NCBI GenBank assembly: GCA_964353355.1
Contig: CAYGVT010000134.1
Location: 62,001 to 126,000 of the forward strand
Direction: 5' to 3'
Source of the DNA: CAYGVT01 sp964353355
GTDB lineage: Archaea; Thermoplasmatota; DTKX01; GCA-020343715
DNA length: 64,000 nucleotides
This document shows, piece after piece, positions 1 to 7,388 of this stretch. A program made the position numbers and the translations under genes. Below the pieces are notes generated by a model. The model ran no database searches, was not told the origin of the DNA, and worked only from the letters and a program-made list of their open reading frames with translations. Numbering within the stretch: the stretch's first letter is position 1; every line of letters starts with the position of its first letter.

Positions 1-4
1 CGCC

Positions 5-571
5 ATGAAGGGCTTCCTCGACAGGCAGCCCCACCCCGACCGCATCGACGGGCTCATCCCTTGCGACCTCGGGGTGTTCGAGGACGACTCGTGGTTCGCG
101 GTCGTGGAGCGCGAGCCCCTCGCGGAGGGGCACCTGAGGCTCGTGTGCAAGCAGCACGTCCGCGACCTCACAGACCTGCGCGGCACCCTGCCCGGGGGAT
201 TGGACCCCAAGGTCGTGGACGAGCTGCGCTCGACGCTGCTGGACGACCTGATCATCGCCTCCGAGGTGGTGAGGGGGTTCGACCGCCGCGTGCGCGACGT
301 GGTAGTGCTGAGCGCGACCGAGGCGTCGAGCCACCTGCACTTCGACATCGTGCCCCGCTACAGGTTCGACCACGAGGGGCTGCGCACCATCTGCGACACC
401 AGGTCCCACTTCGAGGACATGACGCTCGCCGAGAAGCGCCGGTACTGGGAGGAGAACAGGCGCGCGTTCGAGGACATCGCGACGCGGGACCGCGCCACGG
501 CGACCCAGGTCATCGGCTCGCGCCCAGGTCGCAAGCGCACGGGGCTGCACGTCGGCGACAAGCAGATGTGA
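5..571 (+). CDS. HIT-like (histidine triad) hydrolase/transferase family protein
   Basis: This 188-residue protein resembles the HIT superfamily of nucleotide hydrolases and transferases. The segment PLAEGHLRLVCKQHVRDLTDL-like (about residues 38-58) matches the family's 'P..pGH.lv.pk.Hv.dl.dl' strand-helix region. SSHLHFDIVPR (about 108-118) matches the active-site strand H-x-H-x-H-x-x-P-R. The first two histidines (H110, H112) are present, and H112 is the nucleophile position; the third histidine is Asp114 here. The C-terminal 75 residues are helical and end in a basic stretch. The start is 4 bases from the window edge, so an upstream in-frame start cannot be excluded. The substrate is unknown. 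The gene precedes the PHA locus, separated by a 359 bp gap with its own promoter, so co-transcription is not indicated. Confidence 0.6.
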   Translation: MKGFLDRQPHPDRIDGLIPCDLGVFEDDSWFAVVEREPLAEGHLRLVCKQHVRDLTDLRGTLPGGLDPKVVDELRSTLLDDLIIASEVVRGFDRRVRDVVVLSATEASSHLHFDIVPRYRFDHEGLRTICDTRSHFEDMTLAEKRRYWEENRRAFEDIATRDRATATQVIGSRPGRKRTGLHVGDKQM

Positions 572-769
572 GATGAGGGGGCGGCGCGCCAGGGGCGCTG
601 TGGTCGGGCCCCCCATGGGACGTCCCGCACAGCGCACAGAAAGGACAGGTCGAGCGCAAGGGCCCATTGAATCGGAACGGGCACGGTCCGCACTGGCCAG
701 ATTCCATCTCCAATGGATACCGCGGCCGGTTGGGAATCCTCGCAGGGTCTGACTTTTTGCACAATAACT

Positions 770-777
770 ACTTATAC
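770..777 (+). promoter_or_regulatory. TATA-like box upstream of phaB
   Basis: ACTTATAC lies in a locally AT-rich island. A start about 25 nt downstream would give an untranslated leader of about 130 nt before the ATG at 931, unusually long for an archaeal gene. Confidence 0.4.
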
Positions 778-826
778 GACCCCCGCATAGGGGTGTCAAT
801 CCCAAGTGCAAAGTGCGAAAAGTGGA

Positions 827-849
827 GGTCGCCCGAGAAGAGGGCGACC
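827..849 (+). promoter_or_regulatory. Perfect 8-bp hairpin in the phaB leader
   Basis: GGTCGCCC at 827-834 and GGGCGACC at 842-849 are perfect inverted complements around a 7-nt purine-rich loop (GAGAAGA). It sits between the predicted transcription start and the reductase ATG, so it could be an RNA regulatory stem or an operator. The sequence does not tell which. Confidence 0.45.
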
Positions 850-930
850 GATGACGCCCGAAACACCAGTCGCCGTGTCATCTCAAATGGCATCCCGACC
901 AGTGCTTGCGATGCCAAGAGAGATGACAAT

Positions 931-1758
931 ATGTCGGCCAATGGCTCAGAGAAGGTCGTGGGCGCGTTCAATGCGCTCGATGCCCCCCCGGGGGACGCGA
1001 CCGTTGCCCGGAAGGGCCTGCTCGCCGGAAGGAGGGCCCTCGTCACGGGCGCGTCGCGCGGCATCGGAAGGGAGATCGCGAGGGCGTTCGCCCTCGAGGG
1101 TGCCGACGTCATCATCAACTACCGCTCCAGCGAGTCTGAGGCCGAGGAGCTCGCGCAAGAGCTTGAGCGACTGGACACCGACACTTGGACCTTCCCCGCG
1201 GACGTGTCCGACCTTGGGCAGGTCCAGATGATGCACGACGTCACCGCGAGGAGCGTGGGGCCCATCGACGTGCTCGTGAACAACGCGGGCGTCAATGTAG
1301 ACCGCATGTTCAAGAAGATGGACCGCGGGGCCTGGGACTCCGTCATATCCACCAACCTCACGGGGACTTACAACACCACCCGCACATTCCTGGAGGACCT
1401 CATCGCCTCGGGCAGGGGACGCGTCATCAACATCACCTCCATCGTGGGGCAGATGGGGAACATCGGCCAGGTCAACTACGCGGCCTCGAAGGCCGGCATC
1501 ATCGGGATGACCAAGGCGCTCGCGAAGGAGCTCGCGAGGCACAGCGTCACCGTGAACGCCATCGCGCCGGGCTTCATCGCCACCGACATGGTCAACGGCA
1601 TCCCCGAGCCCGTGAGGCAGAAGATACTCGAAGGGATCCCGATGCGGCGGTTCGGCCTCCCGGAGGAGGTGGCCCATGCCGCCGCATTCCTGGCTTCGGA
1701 TCACGCGGCCTACATCACAGGCCATGTCATGAACGTGAACGGGGGCATGTATCTCTAG
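931..1758 (+). CDS. phaB: 3-oxoacyl/acetoacetyl-CoA reductase (SDR; PhaB/FabG type)
   Basis: NADPH-dependent short-chain dehydrogenase of 275 residues. The Rossmann motif TGASRGIG follows a short variable N-terminus. NNAG is present, as are the catalytic Ser170, Tyr183 and Lys187 (YAASK), and the substrate-loop signature VNAIAPGFIATDM. The family reduces 3-oxoacyl-CoA or -ACP. Placed directly upstream of phaE/phaC, the likely job is reduction of acetoacetyl-CoA to (R)-3-hydroxybutyryl-CoA, the PHA monomer, though FabG and PhaB cannot be separated by motif alone. The ATG at 931 was chosen because the open frame further upstream lacks coding character and overlaps promoter and hairpin sequences. 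A separate TATA-like box before the next gene suggests that gene may also be transcribed on its own. Confidence 0.85.
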   Translation: MSANGSEKVVGAFNALDAPPGDATVARKGLLAGRRALVTGASRGIGREIARAFALEGADVIINYRSSESEAEELAQELERLDTDTWTFPADVSDLGQVQMMHDVTARSVGPIDVLVNNAGVNVDRMFKKMDRGAWDSVISTNLTGTYNTTRTFLEDLIASGRGRVINITSIVGQMGNIGQVNYAASKAGIIGMTKALAKELARHSVTVNAIAPGFIATDMVNGIPEPVRQKILEGIPMRRFGLPEEVAHAAAFLASDHAAYITGHVMNVNGGMYL

Positions 1759-1830
1759 GACCCCCGCGACGGCCGCCCGTCATCCACCCGTCCCCATGAG
1801 GGTCCCGGTCGGCCACCATCCAATGTGCGA

Positions 1831-1838
1831 CTTAAAAT
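1831..1838 (+). promoter_or_regulatory. TATA-like box for the phasin/phaE/phaC genes
   Basis: CTTAAAAT lies about 35 nt upstream of the ATG at 1872. Between them is a strong Shine-Dalgarno (AAGGAGG at about 1856-1862), so the transcript would have a short leader. Confidence 0.5.
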
Positions 1839-1871
1839 CGATTATGGAAGATCAAGAAGGAGGCAAAGGAG

Positions 1872-2642
1872 ATGAACAACAGGGAAGGAACGAGGACCGA
1901 CATCAACTCTATATGGAGCGAGTTCAACTCGGCCATGCAGGGCCAGATGACGGAGACCATCAAGACCGGACAGAAGGGGTACACTGTGCTCCACGATTCC
2001 TGGTCCGACATGACGACCCGAATGGCCGACCACGCAGGCATGCTTGACCCCGCGGTCCCCGAGACCATGGAGGTCTGGAACGTCTGGAGGAACTACTCCG
2101 GCAAGATGGCGCGGCGCATGGACGTCGTCGTCCACGAGCGCGAGGAGCGCCTCAACCGGCTCGTCGAGACCTGGGGCGACTGGGCCCCTGCGCTGGGCAA
2201 GCGGATGAGCGACGCCACCGCCGGCGACAACGCGTCGACGTTCGAGGGCGCGTACCTGGACTGGCTCGTGTTCTCGGGCAGGTTCCTCGCGGAGATCATC
2301 CGGGGGATGGACGGCACGGGGACCGATGTCGAGGAGCTCGCGAGCACCTGGCAGAGGTTCTCCAAGACGATGGGCGACGCCGTCGACCGGCTCGTCGAGC
2401 GCGGCGGCGAGGACTACCGCGAGCTCAACAAAGCCTGGCTCGAGTTCGCCAAGGCCGTCGGCGAGAGGCTGGACCTCTTCGCCAACGACACGGAGGGCGA
2501 CTTCGCCCAGCTCTACGAGACGTGGGTGCGCGAGTCGCAGTCGCTGGGCCGCAAGATGGCCCAGACCGTCCCGCAGGAGGACGCGGCGGACGCGTCCGGT
2601 GACGATAGTGCAAGCGCAATAATCGAGGAGGGATCGAAGTGA
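1872..2642 (+). CDS. W-repeat phasin-like / PhaE-related protein
   Basis: A 256-residue, helix-rich acidic protein with no signal peptide or membrane segment. It contains about eight copies of a loose motif, [acidic/Ala/Thr]-W-x2-[F/W/L]-x3-phi-[G/A]-x2-[M/phi], for example TWGDWAPALGKRM, TWQRFSKTMGDAV and AWLEFAKAVGERL. The next gene, PhaE, carries the same type of motif, so the two are probably related by duplication. This one lacks the PhaE C-terminal signature. Between phaB and phaE, a granule-associated (phasin) role or a second synthase-activating subunit is the best inference. The ATG at 1872 has a strong Shine-Dalgarno, and the stop overlaps the GTG of phaE (GTGA), indicating coupled translation. 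Confidence 0.6.
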   Translation: MNNREGTRTDINSIWSEFNSAMQGQMTETIKTGQKGYTVLHDSWSDMTTRMADHAGMLDPAVPETMEVWNVWRNYSGKMARRMDVVVHEREERLNRLVETWGDWAPALGKRMSDATAGDNASTFEGAYLDWLVFSGRFLAEIIRGMDGTGTDVEELASTWQRFSKTMGDAVDRLVERGGEDYRELNKAWLEFAKAVGERLDLFANDTEGDFAQLYETWVRESQSLGRKMAQTVPQEDAADASGDDSASAIIEEGSK

Positions 2643-3538
2643 CTGACAAGCAAGGGCAGATAGAGGGCCTCACGGAGGCATGGTTCACCCTGTCCGAGGA
2701 GATGGGGAGGCAGTGGTCGGAGATGACGGGCCCCAAGGCCAAGGACGCCAAGGACCTGTTCGGAACGTGGATGGAGTACTCCAACGAGATGGCACGGACG
2801 CTCATCGAGCTCAACCGCGGCGAGCCAGGGGCCTACGCCAGCACGAGGAAGGCCTGGTCCGAGTGGAACGAGAGGATGGCCGAGCAGTTCTCCAAGGCGT
2901 CGGGCTCGGACATGCCCGGCATGAAGGACATCCAGGACGCCTGGGCCCGCAACGCGATACGCATCAACAAGCTCCTCGCCGAGCAGGCGACGGGGCAAAT
3001 CTCGGCGCAGATGGACCGGTTCGCGAAGGCCAGCGAGAGGCAGGGCACGGCCTTCAAGCCCATGTCCAGCAAGGACGTCCAGGACGTCGCGGACCTGACA
3101 ACCACGATGGCCAAGTACTGGGCCGAGAACTACACCAAGGTCGTGGGCAGCATCCAGGGCATCATCGAGGGGGAAGGCGACGCGAGCGGCAAGTCCAAGA
3201 GGATCTACGAGGCGTGGTCCGGCTTCACCTCCGACATGATGAAGGAGGTCATGAGGACGGCCGCATTCTCCAAGTGGATGGGCAACCTCAGGGACACCGA
3301 CCTCGACGCGATGCTCCAGGCAAGGCGGCTCAACGAGGAGACGCTCAGGTCCATGGGCTCGCCCACCAGGAGCGACATGGAAGACGTCCAGAAGTCGCTC
3401 AAGGAGATCACGATGGAGCTCCGCTCCCTCAAGCAGAGCGTCAACACCAAGGGCGCTGACAGGGCCAAGGGCGCTGACAGGGCCAAGGGCGCGGCCAAGG
3501 GCGCTGGCAGGGCCAAGGGCAAGGCACAGAAGCGCTGA
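2639..3538 (+). CDS. phaE: PHA synthase subunit PhaE (class III)
   Basis: A 299-residue protein, the partner subunit of class III PHA synthases. The region about 240-270 reads G-S-P-T-R-S-D-M-E-D-V, then a coiled-coil LxxLK segment. This matches the C-terminal PhaE hallmark 'G.PTR.D.del...l.el...lr.l', which contacts PhaC. The N-terminal 200 residues contain at least six W-x2-[F/Y/W] helical repeats like those of the preceding gene. The last 30 residues are a Lys/Arg/Ala/Gly repeat tail resembling the basic tails of phasins and histone H1-like proteins that bind DNA or granules. The GTG start overlaps the upstream stop and is preceded by GAGGAGGG. phaC follows 26 bp downstream. Confidence 0.8.
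   Translation: MTDKQGQIEGLTEAWFTLSEEMGRQWSEMTGPKAKDAKDLFGTWMEYSNEMARTLIELNRGEPGAYASTRKAWSEWNERMAEQFSKASGSDMPGMKDIQDAWARNAIRINKLLAEQATGQISAQMDRFAKASERQGTAFKPMSSKDVQDVADLTTTMAKYWAENYTKVVGSIQGIIEGEGDASGKSKRIYEAWSGFTSDMMKEVMRTAAFSKWMGNLRDTDLDAMLQARRLNEETLRSMGSPTRSDMEDVQKSLKEITMELRSLKQSVNTKGADRAKGADRAKGAAKGAGRAKGKAQKR
3449..3514 (+). repeat. 18-bp tandem repeat encoding the basic phaE tail
   Basis: The unit AAGGGCGCTGACAGGGCC occurs at 3449-3466 and 3467-3484. A truncated 12-bp copy follows at 3485-3496, then a variant unit at 3497-3514. It encodes K-G-A-D-R-A units. Such in-frame repeats can change copy number by slippage. Confidence 0.85.
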
Positions 3539-3564
3539 ACCAGCCAATCGGAGGAGGCATCCGC

Positions 3565-4899
3565 ATGGCACCCACATCCAGTGGTGGAAAGGCCGACAGC
3601 GTCGTCGGCCACGAGGACATGGCGCGCACGTCGGACAGGGCGATGAGAGCCCTCTCCATCATGCTCGACCCCCCCCACGTCGACGTGGGGACGACGCCCT
3701 CGGAGGTCGTGTACACGGAGGACAAGCTCCGCCTGCTCCACTACCTCCCGCTCAAGGAGGGGAGCGCGGCAAGCCCCCCCGTGCTCGTCGTCTACGCCCT
3801 CATCAACAGGCCGTACATCCTGGACCTCCAGCCCGACAGGAGCGTCGTGCGGGCCCTCCTCGAGAGGGGCCACGACGTGTACTTGATCGACTGGGGCTCG
3901 CCCTCGAGCGGGGATTCCTCGCTGACGATCTCGGACTACGTGGACGGCTACATCGACAGGTGCGTCGACGCGGTCCTCGACCGGTCGGGCGCCGCCCGAC
4001 TGACGCTGTTCGGCTACTGCATGGGCGGCACGCTCTCCGTCATGTACGCCGCGCTGCACCCCGGGAGGGTCCGCAACCTCGTCATCATGGCCGCGCCCGT
4101 GGACGCGGAGACGGACGACGGGCTCCTGCACATCTGGTCCAGGAGGGAGTGGTACGACGCGGACAAGATCGTGGACACGCTCGGGAACGTGCCCGCCGAG
4201 TTCATGAACCTGGGCTACAACATCCTCGACCCCGTGCTCAACAACGTCGGGAAGTTCGTCCACCTCACCGAGATAGTCGACGACGACGCGGCGGTGCGCA
4301 ACTACCTGAGGATGGAGAAATGGGTCGCGGACGGCATCCCGATGGCCGGCGAGACGTTCAGGCAGTTCCTCAAGGACATCTACCAGGAGAACCTGCTCAT
4401 CCGCAACCGGATGCGGCTCGGCGACCGGACGGTCGACCTGCGGAGGATCGACATGCCCCTGCTGCTCGTCATGGGGCGGCGGGACCACCTCGTCCCCCCT
4501 GCAGCCACACGCCCGCTGCTCGATGCGGTGGCGAGCACCGACAAGGAGGCCAAGGAGGTCGAGGCGGGGCACATAGGCCTCTCGGTCGGCAGCAGGGCGC
4601 ACAGGGAGCTCTGGCCCGCGGTGTCGGAGTGGATCAAAAAGAGGTCGGACGCGGGACAACCGCCCGAGACGCCGACGCCCGGGAGGGCGCGGCGGGGGCG
4701 GTCGTCCAGTGATGGGCACGGCGAGGCCGTGGGATCGGGGACCCTCGAGGGCCTGGGCCCGTCCTATGCCCGGAGGCTCGGGGAGGCGGGCGTCAAGGAC
4801 GCGCGCGACCTCGCGTCGGCCGACCTCGAGGCCCTCTCAAGGAGGACCCGCATACCCCTCTCCAGGCTCAAGCAGTGGGCGGGTCCGCTGGAGGGGTGA
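3565..4899 (+). CDS. phaC: Class III PHA synthase PhaC with C-terminal helix-hairpin-helix domain
   Basis: Polymerises (R)-3-hydroxyacyl-CoA into polyhydroxyalkanoate. Residues about 40-365 form the alpha/beta-hydrolase synthase domain. The lipase-like box GYCMGG carries nucleophile Cys152, Asp307 lies in MGRRDH, and His336 lies in AGHIG, completing the Cys-Asp-His triad of the family. Class III PhaC proteins are usually about 350-360 residues, so this 444-residue protein has an extra part. It has a Pro/Arg/Ser-rich linker (about 366-390), then a 50-residue segment (about 392-442) beginning LEGLGPSYARRLGEAG that reads as a Rad51N/DUF4332-like helix-hairpin-helix domain, often a nucleic-acid or protein-binding module. 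The ATG at 3565 has GGAGGA upstream. The next gene starts 2 bp after the stop. Confidence 0.9.
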   Translation: MAPTSSGGKADSVVGHEDMARTSDRAMRALSIMLDPPHVDVGTTPSEVVYTEDKLRLLHYLPLKEGSAASPPVLVVYALINRPYILDLQPDRSVVRALLERGHDVYLIDWGSPSSGDSSLTISDYVDGYIDRCVDAVLDRSGAARLTLFGYCMGGTLSVMYAALHPGRVRNLVIMAAPVDAETDDGLLHIWSRREWYDADKIVDTLGNVPAEFMNLGYNILDPVLNNVGKFVHLTEIVDDDAAVRNYLRMEKWVADGIPMAGETFRQFLKDIYQENLLIRNRMRLGDRTVDLRRIDMPLLLVMGRRDHLVPPAATRPLLDAVASTDKEAKEVEAGHIGLSVGSRAHRELWPAVSEWIKKRSDAGQPPETPTPGRARRGRSSSDGHGEAVGSGTLEGLGPSYARRLGEAGVKDARDLASADLEALSRRTRIPLSRLKQWAGPLEG

Positions 4900-4901
4900 G
4901 C

Positions 4902-5831
4902 ATGCCCGCGAACGCCGGCGAGGCGCCGGTCACGGGCGGAAGGGGCGAGGGGGGCGCGGACGCGCGCGTCGCTCACGGCCACGCGGGGACGGACGCCGGT
5001 CGCGGCAAGGCCCCCGTGCCCAAGACGGACGGCCTCAAGGAGTGTGCGGCGGGCCTGTGCGGCCTCACGCTGTCCTTGGAAGGCGGTGTGGCGACGGTCA
5101 CGCTCGACCGGCCCAAGGAGCTCAACATCTTCAACGAGGCGGCGCTCAGGGACCTGGACAGGCTGCTGGACGCCATCTCCGCCGAGGACGGCGTCGACGT
5201 CGTCCTCCTCCTGAGCTCGCACCCCAAGCTCTTCACGGCAGGGGCCGACATCAACGAGATGCTCGAGAAGGACGTCATGGGCGCCAAGCGGTTCGCCGAG
5301 CTCGGCCACCGGTTGGCCCGGAAGCTCGAGACGCTCCCCCAGCCCGTCATCGCAGCGGTCAACGGCTTCGTCATGGGCGGCGGGGTGGAGTTCATCTGCG
5401 CGTGCGACCTGCGCATCGCCTCCGAGGACGCGGTGTTCGCGCAGCCCGAGATCGACATCGGCATCATCCCCGGCTGGGGCGGCACCCAGCGGCTGACGCG
5501 GGTGGTGGGCCTCGGCAAGGCCAAGGAGCTCATATACACCGGGAAGCACATCGATGCGAAGGAGGCGCTCCGCATCGGGCTGGTCAACGACGTCGTGCCC
5601 AAGGACGACCTCAAGAGGGCCGCCCTCGCGCTGGCCAGGCAGCTCGCCGGCAAGAGCCACGAGACACTGGTCGCCGCGAAGCGCGCCATCAACATGACGG
5701 CCGAGACGAACCTGGCGACGGGCCTCCAGTACGAGATCCAGGTCTGGGCGACGCTGTTCGAGACGATGGACCAGAAGGAAGGCATGCGGGCCTTCGTGGA
5801 GAAGCGTCCGCCGCGCTTCGAGGACCGTTGA
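4902..5831 (+). CDS. Enoyl-CoA hydratase (crotonase family)
   Basis: A 309-residue protein. The first 60 residues or so are Gly/Ala-rich and variable; the rest is a full crotonase domain. AGADINEM forms the oxyanion-hole segment. The two catalytic glutamates are present: Glu163 in GGGVE and Glu183 in AQPEIDIG, 20 residues apart as in hydratases. PGWGGTQRL follows. The family interconverts trans-2-enoyl-CoA and (S)-3-hydroxyacyl-CoA, so here it could link beta-oxidation or crotonyl-CoA metabolism with PHA. It is not of the (R)-specific PhaJ fold. The ATG at 4902 is 2 bp after the phaC stop with GGAGGGGTG upstream, so it ends the PHA operon. Confidence 0.85.
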   Translation: MPANAGEAPVTGGRGEGGADARVAHGHAGTDAGRGKAPVPKTDGLKECAAGLCGLTLSLEGGVATVTLDRPKELNIFNEAALRDLDRLLDAISAEDGVDVVLLLSSHPKLFTAGADINEMLEKDVMGAKRFAELGHRLARKLETLPQPVIAAVNGFVMGGGVEFICACDLRIASEDAVFAQPEIDIGIIPGWGGTQRLTRVVGLGKAKELIYTGKHIDAKEALRIGLVNDVVPKDDLKRAALALARQLAGKSHETLVAAKRAINMTAETNLATGLQYEIQVWATLFETMDQKEGMRAFVEKRPPRFEDR

Positions 5832-6036
5832 GGTCGAGCGGGGCCGGGCCGGACCGGGCACCCTGTCCGTGGAGAGGCAGGGGCGGCCTGTGGTGATGAT
5901 GATGGAGACTGCCGCTCAGGGTCCGGTGACCCCATCGGTGCGGTCGATGGACCGGGGCTCGAAGGTCCAGGAATTGTGCAAGAATCGCGCGTGGAGCGGG
6001 GCGCCCCCTCCGAAAGCCACTTGACCGCGCGCGCCC

Positions 6037-7296
6037 ATGGAGCGCCCGATGGCGCCCGATGCCACCGAGGACGGGGACGTGCCCGCTGCCAACTGGGTCG
6101 CGGAGGCGCACGCGCTGCGCGCGGACGGGAGGCCGATGGTCACGGTCCTCCCCGACGGTCGCGTGCGCTCGCCCCCGGACGCGCTGTCGCCCGTCGTCAT
6201 CGCCCTGCAGGGCATGGTCCAGGACAGGCTGCCCGAGCGCGGGCGGCCCGTGTCCGCCGTCTACGGGGAGCGCGTGCTCGCCATCGTCCCCGGCCCCGGC
6301 GTGCACGTGGGCGCCGTGCTGAGGGGGAGGCCCGACAGGGAGCTGCGCGCTTCGATGCAGGCGGCCGCGCGCGCCATCGGCGCGCGCATGCAAGGCGCGC
6401 TCGATGCCTGGACGGGGGACGAGGCCTCCGTGGGGGCGGTCGCGGAGGGGCTGCGGCCCGTCGTCGCGCGCACGTCCGCCTGGGGCCCGGGCGGCGTCGG
6501 CGAGCCGCTCCGCACCAAGGGCGTGCTCGCCACGACAGCGCTCGACTTCGAGGGCGGCCGCGCGCGGTTCAAGGTCGCGGTGTTCAACGCGGGCCTCGCG
6601 CCGGTGCCGGACCCGTTCGTCGAGCTCAGCTTCGGGCGGGAGGTGCTCAGGCTCGACGCCTCCAGGCCCGCGCGCGCCCTGGACGGCCCGTCCCGGTTGC
6701 GTCTCGTGTCGCTCTCGCCCGGGGACGCCGGGTCGGTCGCGGCGCTGCTCGAGCCCCTGCGGCCCGGCAGCGCGCTCGTCGAGGGGGAGCTCACCTTCTT
6801 CGACGCGGGCCAATCCCCGCGCCACGTGGAGCTGCCCCGCCGTCACGTCATGGTCGGGCCCCCGCGGTCAGGGCCGGTGGGCACGCCCCGCCGGGGCCCG
6901 CCCGTGGACCCGGGGTCCGCGGACGTCGCCGTGCGCGCGTGGCGGTACCCGCCGAGCCTGGGCGCGCTCGACGTGCTGCGCACGGCGCGCACGGTGCTGG
7001 GCACGCGGGGGCTCCAGATGGGCTCGGGCGTGGAGTCCAGGGGACCGCCCCCCGCGTGGACGGTGGAGGCGGGGGCCGCCCACGGGCGCGTGCCCGTCGC
7101 GGTGGGCCTCACGGTCGTCGGCGGGGAGGGGCGCGAGGTCCGTCTCGTCGTGGCCTCGACGGAGTCGGCGCTCGTCGCCTGGACCGTGGCCGACGTGCGT
7201 GTCCAGCTCCTCGAGGCGTTCTTCAGGCGGTGGCGGGGCCAGGCAGAGCTCGAGGAGCTGCCGGCGCCGCCCATGGAGATGCGTGCCGCAGGATAG
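6037..7296 (+). CDS. Archaeal protein of unknown function upstream of the Argonaute (roadblock-like plus beta-sandwich)
   Basis: I do not recognise a named family. The 419 residues have no signal peptide or membrane helix. By pattern there are three parts. Residues about 40-145 alternate strands and helices in a way that suggests a roadblock/LC7-like fold. Residues about 165-270 look like a beta-sandwich (FKVAVFNAGLAPVPDPFVELSF, then a GELTFFDA-type strand), a plan I associate with euryarchaeal multidomain proteins. Residues about 290-410 form a further alpha/beta region. The gene lies 86 bp upstream of the Argonaute-like gene on the same strand, so the two may be co-expressed. An alternative start is the ATG at 6049. 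No convincing promoter was seen in the 205 bp upstream. Confidence 0.6.
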   Translation: MERPMAPDATEDGDVPAANWVAEAHALRADGRPMVTVLPDGRVRSPPDALSPVVIALQGMVQDRLPERGRPVSAVYGERVLAIVPGPGVHVGAVLRGRPDRELRASMQAAARAIGARMQGALDAWTGDEASVGAVAEGLRPVVARTSAWGPGGVGEPLRTKGVLATTALDFEGGRARFKVAVFNAGLAPVPDPFVELSFGREVLRLDASRPARALDGPSRLRLVSLSPGDAGSVAALLEPLRPGSALVEGELTFFDAGQSPRHVELPRRHVMVGPPRSGPVGTPRRGPPVDPGSADVAVRAWRYPPSLGALDVLRTARTVLGTRGLQMGSGVESRGPPPAWTVEAGAAHGRVPVAVGLTVVGGEGREVRLVVASTESALVAWTVADVRVQLLEAFFRRWRGQAELEELPAPPMEMRAAG

Positions 7297-7356
7297 GCCA
7301 CCGGGCTGGCGTGCGGTCGTGTCGACCCCCTGCCCCGGGTCCGCGAGGACCGGCAC

Positions 7357-7388
7357 GTTGATATCCTAGGGCCGCACCTAGGTTGATA
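7357..7388 (+). repeat. Paired GTTGATA/CCTAGG element at the Argonaute start
   Basis: GTTGATA occurs at 7357-7363 and 7382-7388, 25 bp apart. The palindrome CCTAGG occurs at 7365-7370 and 7377-7382 between them. The second GTTGATA overlaps the TTG start at 7383. The arrangement looks like an operator, but there is no independent evidence. Confidence 0.35.

Larger units (their letters stand above)
572..930 (+). other. Intergenic region with promoter and structured leader upstream of phaB
   Basis: A 359 bp non-coding stretch between the HIT-like gene and the reductase. In-frame codons do continue upstream of the reductase, but they have no coding character and contain the promoter-like and hairpin sequences. 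It holds a TATA-like ACTTATAC at 770-777, a CCCC/GGGG mini-hairpin at 781-793, a perfect 8 bp hairpin at 827-849, and the AAGTGC-type repeats at 804-824. No tRNA or other RNA gene was recognised. Confidence 0.6.

Noticed and set aside
667..930. N-terminal extension of the PhaB-type reductase
   Set aside because: It covers a TATA-like box and hairpins, has no coding character, and would add about 88 residues not found in the family.
572..930. tRNA or other structural RNA in the intergenic regions
   Set aside because: No cloverleaf with TTCGA-type loop and matching acceptor stem was found here or in the other gaps by eye.
5976..7361. Overlapping + strand frame over the Argonaute neighbour
   Set aside because: Arg/Ala/Gly-rich with no recognisable pattern; the 6037 frame has normal residue balance and domain-like strands.
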